A stretch of DNA of 64,000 nt from Clostridium neonatale. Lineage in GTDB: Bacteria; Bacillota; Clostridia; Clostridiales; Clostridiaceae. The position numbers and the translations under genes are program-made. The notes under the pieces were generated by a model. That model made no database searches and was not told the origin of the DNA. It worked only from the letters and a program-made list of their open reading frames with translations. Positions 35,541 to 44,413 of the stretch are shown piece after piece. The stretch spans positions 576,780 through 640,779 of the forward strand of contig NZ_LN890328.1 in the NCBI RefSeq assembly GCF_001458595.1. Direction: 5' to 3'. Numbering within the stretch: position 1 is the first letter of the stretch; each line of letters starts with the position of its first letter.

Positions 35541-37256
35541 TTGGAAAATAATAATATTGAAAAAAAACAAGTAAAGAAGAAGCGAAAATATATACCTAAT
35601 AGAAAGAAAGTAAAAATAATCCCATTAGGTGGGCTTGGAGAAATAGGAAAGAATATTACTGCATTTGAATATGAAAATGAAATAGTGGTAATAGACTGTG
35701 GATTATCATTCCCAGATGAAGAATTATATGGTATAGATATTGTTATACCTGATGTAACATATCTTATTAATAATAGTCATAAAGTTAAAGGTTTTTTTAT
35801 AACACATGGACACGAAGATCATATTGGAGGTTTGCCTTACGTTCTTAAGCAAATTAATGTACCTATTTATGGCACAAAGCTAACAATAGGTTTGATAGAA
35901 AGTAAACTTACTGAACATAATATTTTAAGTGATTGTACATTAAATGTTGTAGAGCCAGGCGAAATAGTTGAACTTGATAATTTTAAGGTGGAATTTATAA
36001 GAAATAATCATAGTATAGCGGATAGCTGTTCAATAGCGTTACACACACCATTAGGTGTAATTGTTCATAGTGGAGATTTTAAAGTTGACTTTACACCAAT
36101 AGATAATAAAGTTATGGATTTGGCTAGGTATGCACAGCTTGGGAAAAAAGGAGTGCTATTATTAATGGCAGATAGTACTAACGCTATTAAGCCAGGATAT
36201 ACCATGTCGGAAAAAACAGTTGGTGAAACATTAGAAAGACTATTTTTACAAGCAACAGGAAGAATTATAGTTGCTACATTTGCATCTAATATTCATAGAT
36301 TACAGCAAATAGTCAATGCATGTGAAAAGCACAATAGAAAAATAGCGTTTAGTGGAAGAAGTATGGAGAAAATATCAGAAGTCTCAATGGAACTTGGATA
36401 TTTAAATGTTCCAGATGGAATGATAATTAGTCTTGATGAAATAAATAATTATTCAGATGAAAGAATAACTATTGTAACTACAGGAAGTCAAGGAGAACCA
36501 ATGTCGGCTTTAACAAGGATTGCCTCAGCTACTCATAGAAATATACAGATACAAAAAGGTGATATGGTTATAATATCTGCTACTCCGATTCCAGGAAATG
36601 AAAAATCAGTTTCTAATGTTATAAATTCATTAACAGAGAAAGGTGCTAATGTAATTTATAAGGCGATTGAAGATATTCATGTATCAGGGCATGCTTGTGA
36701 GCAAGAATTAAGACTTATTCAAGCCCTTCTTAAACCCAAATTCTTTTTACCTGTTCATGGAGAATATAAGCAGTTAAGAGCTCATAGCAAAATAGCACAA
36801 GATATGGGAGTAGATGAAAATAAGATATTTATATTAGAAATTGGTGATGTTTTTGAACTTTATAAAAATAGAGGTAAAATAGCAGGAAAGGTTCCATCAG
36901 GTAGAGTTCTTATTGATGGAATGGGAATAGGTGATGTTGGTAATATAGTTCTTAGAGATAGGAAAAATCTATCGCAAGATGGCATAATAACTATAGTTAC
37001 TGTTATAGATAAAAAGAATAAATTTATAATATCTGGCCCAGATGTAATAACAAGAGGATTTGTTTACGTGAGAGATAGTGAAGAACTAATAAATGAATTA
37101 AGAAATGAAGCTTTGAGAATAGTGGGAAATTGTCTTGAAAAAAATATAACTCAGTGGTCAGAAATGAAAAATACAATAAGAAAAGATGTTGGATCATATA
37201 TTTATTCAAAGATTAAAAGAAAACCTATGATTTTACCGGTTATTGTTGAAGTATAA
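35541..37256 (+). CDS. rnj: ribonuclease J, TTG start
   Basis: The 571-residue protein begins at TTG behind AAGGAG. A basic N-terminal tail is followed by a metallo-beta-lactamase domain with THGHEDHIGG (His89, His91, Asp93, His94), a beta-CASP domain (GRSMEK; HVSGHA) and a C-terminal oligomerisation domain. It is a cytosolic 5'-3' exoribonuclease and endonuclease for mRNA turnover and rRNA maturation in bacteria without RNase E. It is monocistronic with a strong terminator. Whether it is the J1 or J2 type cannot be decided from this window. Confidence 0.95.
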   Translation: MENNNIEKKQVKKKRKYIPNRKKVKIIPLGGLGEIGKNITAFEYENEIVVIDCGLSFPDEELYGIDIVIPDVTYLINNSHKVKGFFITHGHEDHIGGLPYVLKQINVPIYGTKLTIGLIESKLTEHNILSDCTLNVVEPGEIVELDNFKVEFIRNNHSIADSCSIALHTPLGVIVHSGDFKVDFTPIDNKVMDLARYAQLGKKGVLLLMADSTNAIKPGYTMSEKTVGETLERLFLQATGRIIVATFASNIHRLQQIVNACEKHNRKIAFSGRSMEKISEVSMELGYLNVPDGMIISLDEINNYSDERITIVTTGSQGEPMSALTRIASATHRNIQIQKGDMVIISATPIPGNEKSVSNVINSLTEKGANVIYKAIEDIHVSGHACEQELRLIQALLKPKFFLPVHGEYKQLRAHSKIAQDMGVDENKIFILEIGDVFELYKNRGKIAGKVPSGRVLIDGMGIGDVGNIVLRDRKNLSQDGIITIVTVIDKKNKFIISGPDVITRGFVYVRDSEELINELRNEALRIVGNCLEKNITQWSEMKNTIRKDVGSYIYSKIKRKPMILPVIVEV

Positions 37257-37262
37257 AAATGA

Positions 37263-37320
37263 AAAGAGACCAACAAGAAGATTTATTTAATATATCTTCT
37301 TGTTGGTCTCTTTATTTTTA
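37263..37320. terminator. bidirectional terminator between rnj and sipS-like gene
   Basis: A perfect 20-bp stem (AAAGAGACCAACAAGAAGAT, 37263-37282, with 37294-37313) is followed by ATTTTTA. The A-rich left side also serves the convergent signal peptidase gene. Confidence 0.9.
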
Positions 37321-37338
37321 AAGTAAAGAATTTTTTCT

Positions 37339-37863
37339 TCATATTCTTTTATTTTGGCTTATATCATATATAGCTTTTGCATAAAGCTGATGATCAACAT
37401 CAATAAAACCTATTTTATTGCTTCTACTGTCTAAACTATCGTTTCTATTATCACCCATTACAAATATTTTACCTTTAGGAATATAAAAGGTCATGTTTTC
37501 GCATTCCATAGGTTCTTTTATGTATGACTCAGAGACCAATTTATTATTTCTATATAATTTATTATTTAATATATCAATTTTATCATTAGGCAAGCCGATA
37601 ACTCTTTTAATTAGAAATTTATTTTTATATGAATAATCAATATTAGAATAATTTCTTTTTACTATAACAACATCTTCATAATTAGGAAGATTATCTTGAT
37701 ACGTATACATATCTAGAAGTACCACATCTTCATTATCAATAGTGTTATTCATAGAAAATCCTTTAACTACTGTTATACCAAAGGTTTTAAAAAATAATAC
37801 GAATAATATTAAAGAGGCAACAAAAAGTTTAATAAGAGAAGAGAGTATAGTTTTAATATTCAT
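37339..37863 (-). CDS. signal peptidase I
   Basis: The 174-residue S26 enzyme has one N-terminal membrane anchor (residues ~8-30), catalytic Ser37 (GFSMNNTI) and Lys86 (LIKRVIGLPND), and the box E motif GDNRNDSLDSR. It cleaves signal peptides of exported proteins such as the amidase and wall-binding proteins found in this window. TTCC-type binding sequence (minus-strand AGAAAGGA) precedes the ATG. The length and single anchor fit the SipS/SipT class. Confidence 0.93.
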   Translation of the reverse strand: MNIKTILSSLIKLFVASLILFVLFFKTFGITVVKGFSMNNTIDNEDVVLLDMYTYQDNLPNYEDVVIVKRNYSNIDYSYKNKFLIKRVIGLPNDKIDILNNKLYRNNKLVSESYIKEPMECENMTFYIPKGKIFVMGDNRNDSLDSRSNKIGFIDVDHQLYAKAIYDISQNKRI

Positions 37864-37975
37864 TATTAGTACATCCTTTCTGTGAACAATTTAAAAGATA
37901 TTACTATGGATATTATTAACATTATTTTGTGTAATTAAACAAAACTTATAAAAAATATACGAGGAGAATCAGAGT

Positions 37976-38476
37976 TTGTTTTATTCAAAAAAGGTATTGT
38001 GTAGCTTATGTATTATTTTTTCAATGTTTATAGGTGGATTTTTAGCATATATAACGTTTGCTAACGAGCAAAAAACTATTAATAAAAGAAAAGAAATACA
38101 AAACGAAGTGATAAAAGAAGTGAAAGATGATATGAATACTATTGTTGATGATGAAAAATTTATAAAAATAGATGCAGAATTAACAGCTTATTGTAATTGT
38201 AAAGAGTGTTCAGAAGAGTGGGGAGATATTACTGCAATGCAGACTAGGACAAGGGTAGGGGTTGTTGCAGCACCAAAAGAAATAGAATTAGGAAGTAAAA
38301 TATATATTCCTATTCTCAAAGATTATGCCGCTAATGGAATGTTTTCTGTAGAAGATAGGGGGAGTGCAGTAAAAATTAAAGATGATGGAACATATATAAT
38401 AGATGTATGGATTTCAAATCATGATGAAGTTGAAAAGTTTGGAAGAAAGAAATGCACAGTATATTTACAGGAATAA
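37976..38476 (+). CDS. 3D-domain cell-wall protein, TTG start
   Basis: The 166-residue product starts at TTG behind GAGGAGA. After a signal/anchor (residues ~7-29) and a short linker it has a 3D domain (~65-166) of the double-psi barrel fold: AELTAYC, a segment with two Cys (CKECSEEWG), MQTRTRVGVVAA, LGSKIYIP, and the conserved aspartates in VEDRG and IDVW. This domain occurs in MltA-like lytic transglycosylases, Rpf-like muralytic enzymes and YocH. It is shorter than its paralogue at 38754, lacking the SH3 domain. Confidence 0.87.
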   Translation: MFYSKKVLCSLCIIFSMFIGGFLAYITFANEQKTINKRKEIQNEVIKEVKDDMNTIVDDEKFIKIDAELTAYCNCKECSEEWGDITAMQTRTRVGVVAAPKEIELGSKIYIPILKDYAANGMFSVEDRGSAVKIKDDGTYIIDVWISNHDEVEKFGRKKCTVYLQE

Positions 38477-38753
38477 TATTAAATAGAGCATAAAATAATA
38501 TATTTAGATAAAAAAATAGAATAAATATTTTGCCTACATTAGAAAAAATTATGCATAAAAAAGGCTAGAAATCAAGAATAAATTGGATTTAAAATACATA
38601 AAAAATATAAAAGACCAATTAAGGAATGTTATTGCTTTGCATAAATAACAATTATATACTATAATAATTCATGCCATGTCGATGTCACTGCAATTTTTTA
38701 TTTTAAAGATTAATTTCTAGAAAAATTGCAAAAAAGAAACAAGGAGTGGTTAT

Positions 38754-39533
38754 TTGTCGAACTTAAAGAAATATATGTTTAGGGGATGTGCATTTGGTGC
38801 AATCTCACTAGTTATAGGAATGTCTTTATATTCTGCTAAAGGAGTTAAAGGTGAATCTATAAATAGAAACATAGAATATTCTAAAAGCGAAACGCCTAAA
38901 GTAAATACTAATCAAAATAATAATTATACGGTTAGTATGATGAATCAACTTACAGTAAAGGAAGAAAAACAAAAATTACTACCTTATGGTCAAGTAGTAG
39001 ATGTTGAATCAAATTTATGTGTAAGAGAAACGCCTGACATAAACAGTGGAGCAAGTACTGTTTTAATGAATGGTATGACATTTGAGATATTGAGTAAAAC
39101 TAATGAATGGTATGAGATTAAATATAATGATATACAAGGTTTTGTTCATGAAGACTATGTAGAAGAGTATGAAAATACTCCGCCTAATGAGGTTTATGAA
39201 GAAAACACGACATTTAAAAGAGCGATTAAGGCGGAATTAACAGCTTATTGCGATGATCCAAGATGTTCAGATGGATGGGGTTCTAAAACAGCTATGGAAA
39301 CTCATACAAGAATTGGTGTTATCGCAGCTCCAAAAGACATCCCTCTAGGTAGTAAAATATATATACCAGAGCTTACAAATTTAAAATCAGATGGTATTTT
39401 CGATGTGGAAGATAGAGGTGGAGCAATTAAAGTTAAAGAAGATGGTACATACGTTATTGACGTATGGGTACCATCATATGAAGAGGCAATCGCATTTGGA
39501 AGAAAAGAAGCTACTATTTATTTAATGGAATAG
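38754..39533 (+). CDS. SH3 plus 3D-domain cell-wall protein, TTG start
   Basis: The 259-residue protein starts at TTG, 7 bases after AAGGAG. A signal peptide (residues ~10-30) is followed by a bacterial SH3 domain (~82-138; NLCVRETPDINSGASTVL, GFVHEDYV) and a 3D domain (~160-259; AELTAYCDDPRCSDGWG, VEDRGGAIKV, IDVWVPS). The SH3 part binds peptidoglycan; the 3D part probably cleaves it. It is a tandem paralogue of the preceding gene, 277 bases away. A short hairpin (GCAATTTTT/AAAAATTGC, about 38690-38729) lies upstream of its binding site. Confidence 0.89.
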   Translation: MSNLKKYMFRGCAFGAISLVIGMSLYSAKGVKGESINRNIEYSKSETPKVNTNQNNNYTVSMMNQLTVKEEKQKLLPYGQVVDVESNLCVRETPDINSGASTVLMNGMTFEILSKTNEWYEIKYNDIQGFVHEDYVEEYENTPPNEVYEENTTFKRAIKAELTAYCDDPRCSDGWGSKTAMETHTRIGVIAAPKDIPLGSKIYIPELTNLKSDGIFDVEDRGGAIKVKEDGTYVIDVWVPSYEEAIAFGRKEATIYLME

Positions 39534-39537
39534 TAAA

Positions 39538-39588
39538 AAATAAGAAGACTAGAAATTTAAGATTCAGGATTTCTAGTCTTCTTATTTT
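39538..39588. terminator. bidirectional terminator
   Basis: A perfect 19-bp stem (AAATAAGAAGACTAGAAAT with complement at 39569-39587) and a 12-base loop separate the convergent 3D-domain and alarmone synthetase genes. Confidence 0.9.
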
Positions 39589-39598
39589 ATGAAATTTT

Positions 39599-40270
39599 TT
39601 AATCTAAAAATTCAACTTGTCTTTGTATTTGCTGCATTTTAAGATCTGTAGAAGATATAACATCTGCACATTCCTTTAAATCATGTTTAATATCTAAAGA
39701 AGCATTTTTTTCTGTTTTATAATATAACTTATGTTCAAGACTTGCCCAAAAATCCATAGCAATGGTTCTGATTTGAACTTCAACTCTTACTAGTTCTACA
39801 TGTTCAGAAAAAAATACAGGAACTTGTACAACTAAGTGTAGGCTTCTATAACCATTAGGTTTTGGATTTTTTATGTAGTCTTTTTCTTCTATTAATATAA
39901 TATCATCTTGTTTAATAAGTGTATTTGCAACTTCATAAATATCATCAACAAATGAGCATATGACACGGACACCTGCAATATCATGCAAGTTATTCTTAGC
40001 AGATGCTATACTTATTTCAAATCCTTTTCTCTCAAGTTTGGACATTATACTTTTTGGAGTTTTAATTCTAGATTTCATATATTCAATAGGATTACGTTTC
40101 CTTTTTATTTTAAATTCTTCATCTAAAATTTCAAGTTTTGTTTTTACCTCTTTTACTGCTGAATGATAAAGCAATAAAAAACCAGCCATTTCATCAAATT
40201 TTTCTTCTACATCATTATTACCATCTTTGCTAGATAAAAAAATTTTTTGCTCAACTGTTACATCATCCAT
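39599..40270 (-). CDS. small alarmone synthetase (RelQ/YjbM-type GTP pyrophosphokinase)
   Basis: The 223-residue protein has only the RelA/SpoT synthetase domain: helical N-terminus, DIAGVRVICSF, NPKPNGYRSLHLVVQ and EVQIRTIAMDFWASLEHKL. The glutamate of EVQIRT is the catalytic base of the synthetase class. No HD hydrolase or TGS domain is present. It makes (p)ppGpp from ATP and GDP/GTP in the cytosol. Start at 40270 (MDDVTV) is chosen for AAGGAG 8 bases upstream; an in-frame TTG further 5' overlaps that site. The divergent neighbour at 40490 is 219 bases away. Confidence 0.9.
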   Translation of the reverse strand: MDDVTVEQKIFLSSKDGNNDVEEKFDEMAGFLLLYHSAVKEVKTKLEILDEEFKIKRKRNPIEYMKSRIKTPKSIMSKLERKGFEISIASAKNNLHDIAGVRVICSFVDDIYEVANTLIKQDDIILIEEKDYIKNPKPNGYRSLHLVVQVPVFFSEHVELVRVEVQIRTIAMDFWASLEHKLYYKTEKNASLDIKHDLKECADVISSTDLKMQQIQRQVEFLD

Positions 40271-40442
40271 AAATAATTCTCCTTTCAATCTAGCTCTAAT
40301 TACTATGTAAACATTTCATTATATAACAATTATATAATATTTTCTTTAATATCTAAATAGATAATTTAAAAGATAATAAAATATTAACAATATATTCTAG
40401 TATATAACATAAAAAAATACTAAATAATAAAATGAGGATTTA

Positions 40443-40489
40443 TTACTACTTAAGGAGGTGAATACTACATATTATATTGTAGTAAGCAT
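40443..40489 (+). promoter_or_regulatory. perfect ribosome binding site with stem-loop spacer and competing stem
   Basis: TAAGGAGGTG (40451-40460) lies 29 bases before the ATG at 40490, too far for normal use. TACTACA (40463-40469) and TGTAGTA (40478-40484) form a hairpin that would shorten the distance to about 7 bases. TTACTAC (40443-40449) can instead pair with GTAGTAA (40479-40485), placing the binding site in a loop. No alternative in-frame start exists between. Confidence 0.5.
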
Positions 40490-41128
40490 ATGAAAAAAAT
40501 CGTAAGGAATTTAATGATATTTGTTTTAGGGGTTATTGTAAGTTTATCTTCTAGTATTAGTATATTTGCTGAAAGTAAAGAAAAAAAACAAGAGTATATG
40601 GATTCACATAAAGAAATAATTAAAAGCTTAAAAGAATGTGAAAAAGTATGTGATATACATACAGAAGATATTACTGTTGATTTTTTAAATCAATTTATTT
40701 ATGCAAATAAGATAAAGATTGGGTTAAGTGAAAACTTAATTAAGTATGGTGACAGTAAAGAAGTAAGAAATGAAGCTAAAAAATGTATACGTAATTCTCT
40801 TGAAAACATTAGTAATGCTGAACCAATATTAGATTGCATAAAAAATAATTTAACAAAAGATAAGCTCAAAGAAGAAAAATATTTAAAAGAATACCTTGAG
40901 ATATATAACGAAATGATTGAAGAGATGGAAAATGATTGTAAAGAAGATATTGTTGATAGGGTGTTCTTAAAGAATATTATTTGTCATGGTAAATTTACTG
41001 TAAAGATGTTAGATAATATAGAAAAATATAATGAAGATAAGGGAATAGTTAAACTTTATAAAGATTCTAAAAAGAATCAAATAAAAGAAATAAAAAAAAT
41101 GGAAAAACTATTAGATGAACTTGAATAA
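40490..41128 (+). CDS. exported DUF305-like helical protein lacking the HH motif
   Basis: The 212-residue product has a signal peptide (residues ~1-28) and two halves that each fit the DUF305 pattern: residues ~65-115 (FLNQFIYANKIKIGLSENL, DSKEVRNEAKKCI) and ~159-208 (FLKNIICHGKFTVKMLDNI, QIKEIKKMEKLL). The HH pair of typical DUF305 proteins is replaced by YAN in the first half and CHG in the second. Seven cysteines are present, including ECEKVCDIH. DUF305 proteins are four-helix, ferritin-like and often metal-linked. Translation probably uses the hairpin-spaced binding site upstream. The next gene follows by 17 bases. Confidence 0.65.
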   Translation: MKKIVRNLMIFVLGVIVSLSSSISIFAESKEKKQEYMDSHKEIIKSLKECEKVCDIHTEDITVDFLNQFIYANKIKIGLSENLIKYGDSKEVRNEAKKCIRNSLENISNAEPILDCIKNNLTKDKLKEEKYLKEYLEIYNEMIEEMENDCKEDIVDRVFLKNIICHGKFTVKMLDNIEKYNEDKGIVKLYKDSKKNQIKEIKKMEKLLDELE

Positions 41129-41145
41129 AGAAGGGAGAAATAAAA

Positions 41146-41349
41146 ATGAAAAAAGAACATTATAATGTTAATGGCCTAGCAAATGAAGAAATGAAAACTC
41201 AAGTCAAAAATGCACTTGATAAAATTGAAGGGGTTAATAATGTTTGCGTTGATTTAGCTCGAGGAACCGTAGAGGTTGCTTACAATAATCCTGCAACTAG
41301 TCAAGAAATAAAAAAATGCATTGAAAATACCGGGCATGAGGTGGAATAA
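41146..41349 (+). CDS. HMA-domain-like protein lacking CxxC
   Basis: The 67-residue protein aligns along its whole length with CopZ-type heavy-metal-associated domains (YNVNGL...ALDKIEGVNNVCVDLARGTVEVAY...IKKCIENTGHEVE). The metal-binding MxCxxC loop is replaced by LANEEM (residues 11-16), so copper(I) binding in the normal way is impossible. Two cysteines (34, 58) lie elsewhere. GAAGGGAG precedes the ATG. It is the second gene of an operon with the DUF305-like protein. It may have kept a partner-binding role. Confidence 0.8.
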   Translation: MKKEHYNVNGLANEEMKTQVKNALDKIEGVNNVCVDLARGTVEVAYNNPATSQEIKKCIENTGHEVE

Positions 41350-41404
41350 TTCGTGGGGATAAGTGAAAAACTCTCAATCTGTATTAAGTAATAAGGAAAT
41401 AGAG

Positions 41405-41442
41405 ACTCCTAAAAACATCATTAATGTTTTTAGGAGTTTTTA
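41405..41442 (+). terminator. terminator after the HMA-like gene
   Basis: ACTCCTAAAAACAT (41405-41418) pairs with its complement at 41424-41437 across five bases, followed by T residues. Confidence 0.9.
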
Positions 41443-41599
41443 TTATGGACTTTACTCTGTTGAGCGAATGCGAAACATAAAACCACTTGCTATGCGGTGA
41501 TTATTATTTATTCACGAAATTATAGAATAAATTTAGAACAATAAAATTTATAATCTATATCATATATAGGAACAATAAAATACTGCTAATAAAGAAAGA

Positions 41600-42007
41600 T
41601 TATCCTTCTAATATTTTTACATAAAAGGTTCTATTTCGTGGCCCGTCAAATTCACAAAAATAAACATCTTGCCATGTTCCAAGTATTAAACTGCCATTAT
41701 GTAGAATTAGAATCTGAGAAACACCTACTGTAGATGATTTTAAATGTGCATGTGAATTTCCCTCGAAATGTTTATAATTTTTATCAAATGTTGGATAAAC
41801 TTTTTCAAATCCATAAATGCAATCATGTACTACATCAGGATCTGCATTTTCATTTATTGTAATGCCAGCAGTAGTATGCGGACAGTATAATATAACAATT
41901 CCATTAAGTATTTTACTTTGCTTTATATCATCTTTTATATAAGAAGTAATATTTATAAAATCCTGCCTATTAGATATTGTTAGTGAATGTTTAAATAAAT
42001 TTGACAT
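41600..42007 (-). CDS. YjbQ family (UPF0047) protein
   Basis: The 135-residue protein carries the family motif PHTTAGITINENADPDV near residue 45 and SHAHLKSS near 85, with LGTWQDVYFCEFDGPR at the end. YjbQ can complement thiamine-phosphate synthase weakly, but its main role is unclear. ATG 42007 follows GGAGG; an in-frame ATG at 42022 forms part of that site. It is monocistronic. No thiamine gene is nearby. Confidence 0.9.
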   Translation of the reverse strand: MSNLFKHSLTISNRQDFINITSYIKDDIKQSKILNGIVILYCPHTTAGITINENADPDVVHDCIYGFEKVYPTFDKNYKHFEGNSHAHLKSSTVGVSQILILHNGSLILGTWQDVYFCEFDGPRNRTFYVKILEG

Positions 42008-42198
42008 ACAAACAACCTCCATAAATTAATTATCTATACATAGTATAAAGTATAGAGCATATTTTTTCTAAGAAACAACTTTTTTATTTAATTTTTAAGT
42101 ATAAATGAATTTATACTTTATTTATATATTTTAAATTATGTTAATAAATTTATATATAACGAAATATACATAATTAATATAAAGGAAGGTGTTGAAGG

Positions 42199-42879
42199 AT
42201 GAAAAGTAATAAACTAAAAAAAATATCACAAATATTATGTATTGGCGTTATTTTAACTACTGTATCTGAATGCAGTGTGCAGGCATCACCATCTACTGGA
42301 TGGGTAAAGAAGAATAATGACTGGTATTATTATAATGGTGGACATAAATCTACTGGATGGATAAAAAGTGATGGTTTATGGTATTATTTATCGCCAAATT
42401 CAGGGCAAATGCAGACAGGATGGATACAAGATAATGGAGCATGGTATTATTTGAATAATTCTGGGGTAATGGTAACAAATGTGTACATTGGACAATTCTA
42501 TATAGGACCTAATGGAAAGTGGATTCAAGACGGGTGGGATAGTGGAAGTAGCAAGGATAATAAAAAAGATAAAGAAATTACCCTAGAAGAAGCCCAAAAA
42601 ATAATGTATAAGGAAGATAAAGATTATCTAGCATGGATGATTAATAAAGGTTATACTGTTATTGCTGGAAGTAAGGGAAAAAATGAAACACTAATCGAAA
42701 ATTATGGTATTAATGAAACTGTATATTCATTTTATATAGAGAATTCTGAATATGTAGAATCTGTGATCTTTGTAGGAGCAAAAAGCAAGAAAGTATATAG
42801 AACTAGTGGAAATGTCGGAAATTCAGTTTATGTTATAAGCAACAATAAAAAAGTACAAGAATATAAATATTATTCATAA
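42199..42879 (+). CDS. exported wall-binding repeat protein with C-terminal globular domain
   Basis: The 226-residue protein has a signal peptide (to ~residue 29, VQASPS), three cell-wall-binding repeats (TGWVKKNNDWYYYNGGHK, TGWIKSDGLWYYL, TGWIQDNGAWYYLNN), a Gly/Ser/Lys linker and a ~100-residue C-terminal domain (EITLEEAQKIMYKEDKDYLAWMINKG...) that I do not recognise. AAAGGAAGGTG precedes the ATG. It resembles the 27135 protein in repeats but has this extra domain. It is monocistronic, with no obvious terminator. Confidence 0.82.
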   Translation: MKSNKLKKISQILCIGVILTTVSECSVQASPSTGWVKKNNDWYYYNGGHKSTGWIKSDGLWYYLSPNSGQMQTGWIQDNGAWYYLNNSGVMVTNVYIGQFYIGPNGKWIQDGWDSGSSKDNKKDKEITLEEAQKIMYKEDKDYLAWMINKGYTVIAGSKGKNETLIENYGINETVYSFYIENSEYVESVIFVGAKSKKVYRTSGNVGNSVYVISNNKKVQEYKYYS

Positions 42880-43420
42880 TTATAATATTTATAAATAATT
42901 AAATTACTATTTTTTAATAATCGATTATCAATGAAATATAAAGTAATTTAGGTGATTTTATATGTTAAAATAAAGTTACAGGCAGTTCTTTATCTTCATT
43001 GGTAATTGAATTGATACTTATTTATTAGTAATTATTTTTTTTGAGAGACATTATTATAATAATTTAAATCATTAAATTTTTTATAAATAATTTTATTACA
43101 GGAGTCATTACCTACCTCATTTGATTTAAAACAAACAAGTGCAACTTCTTATATGTATCTTATCTAAGGTTTAAATTCTCATGCCTGGAATTTGCACCTA
43201 TATAATTGTATATGTAATCATAATAATCAATTTTACGTAAGTTGTAATTAATATTTATTCGCCTTTATTTAAAATATTACAAATATCCTATAATAAGATG
43301 TACAAATATACAAAAATATTAATAAAAAATCATAAAAACTATGTAGAAGAAATTAATTTTAGTAAGAACTATGAAAATGAGATATAATAATATATATTTA
43401 GTGTTGAGAGGAGAATTATA
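42880..43420. other. 541-base gene-free region
   Basis: Very AT-rich with no supported coding frame on either strand. The only structured segment is 43139-43197: GTGC/GCAC closing arms with an inner AAATTC/GAATTT stem. I see no terminator with a T tract after the wall-binding protein, and no clear promoter for the S66 gene. Confidence 0.4.
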
Positions 43421-44296
43421 TTGAGTTTGCTAAAATGTGGAGATGCAGTTGGAATTATTGCATGTTCAAATGGATTAAGTTTAGAATCAAAGGTATATTT
43501 AAATAATCTTAAAAAAATACTAAATGGGTTAGGATTAAAAGTAGTCTTTAGTGAAAAATTATTTAAAGAGAAAGATATATTTAATGGAACAAATATTGAA
43601 AAAGCACAAGTACTTATGAGATTTTTTAAAGATAAGGATATAAAAGTTATATTTGATGTTTCAGGTGGGGATTTAGCCAATGGTATTTTAGAATATTTAA
43701 ATTTTGAAGATATCAAAAACAACCCTAAACCATTTTTTGGATACAGTGATCTTTCGGTAGTGTTAAATTCATTATATTCAAAATCTAATGTATGTTCTTA
43801 TTTATATCAAATAAGAAACTTAATAGGTAATGATTCAGAAAATCAAATAAAAAATTTTAAAAATACATTTATTGAGAAGAAAGATAATTCTTTATTAACA
43901 TTTAATTATAGATGGATCCAAGGAGAAGAAATGGAGGGTATTGTGATTGGTGGAAATATAAGATGCTTTTTAAAGCTGGCAGGCACGGAGTATATGCCAG
44001 ATTTCAATAATAAAATATTGTTTTTAGAAAGTTTAAGTGGTAATGTAGCTAAAATGAGTACATATATAAATCAATACAAGCAGATTGGTGCTTTTGATAA
44101 TATAAAAGGAATAATACTTGGAAATTTTACTGAGATGGAAGATAATAATTATTCACCCAATATTGCTGAGCTAATAAAAGGTACTATAAATAATGCAAAT
44201 ATTCCTATAATTAAAACTGAGGAAATAGGTCATAAAGGAAATTCTAAATGCATTATTATAGGTGAAAAGGTAAGGTTTAAAAATAAAAGAAATTAA
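43421..44296 (+). CDS. S66-family LD-carboxypeptidase/MccF-like protein, TTG start
   Basis: The 291-residue protein begins at TTG behind GAGGAGA. It has the family N-terminus (LKCGDAVGIIACSN), the nucleophile Ser109 in FFGYSDLS, a Glu in LFLESLSG and the His in EIGHKG near residue 276. The group includes muramoyltetrapeptide LD-carboxypeptidases (peptidoglycan recycling) and MccF (microcin C resistance). GYSDLS rather than GYSDIT is a minor variation. It has no signal peptide, so it is cytosolic. Confidence 0.87.
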   Translation: MSLLKCGDAVGIIACSNGLSLESKVYLNNLKKILNGLGLKVVFSEKLFKEKDIFNGTNIEKAQVLMRFFKDKDIKVIFDVSGGDLANGILEYLNFEDIKNNPKPFFGYSDLSVVLNSLYSKSNVCSYLYQIRNLIGNDSENQIKNFKNTFIEKKDNSLLTFNYRWIQGEEMEGIVIGGNIRCFLKLAGTEYMPDFNNKILFLESLSGNVAKMSTYINQYKQIGAFDNIKGIILGNFTEMEDNNYSPNIAELIKGTINNANIPIIKTEEIGHKGNSKCIIIGEKVRFKNKRN

Positions 44297-44413
44297 AAAG
44301 ATGATGAAAAAATAATTTTTAAATAAATTTTTATTACATGTGTTTAATACGATAGGCATTAAAAAAGCGCAATCGTGTAGTTGTAATCATAATTTTTGAA
44401 AGGAGAGATTTAT

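Noticed and set aside
38477..38753. c-di-AMP riboswitch upstream of the SH3/3D gene
   Set aside because: Such genes often carry one, but I could not find its conserved core; only short AT-rich stems are present.
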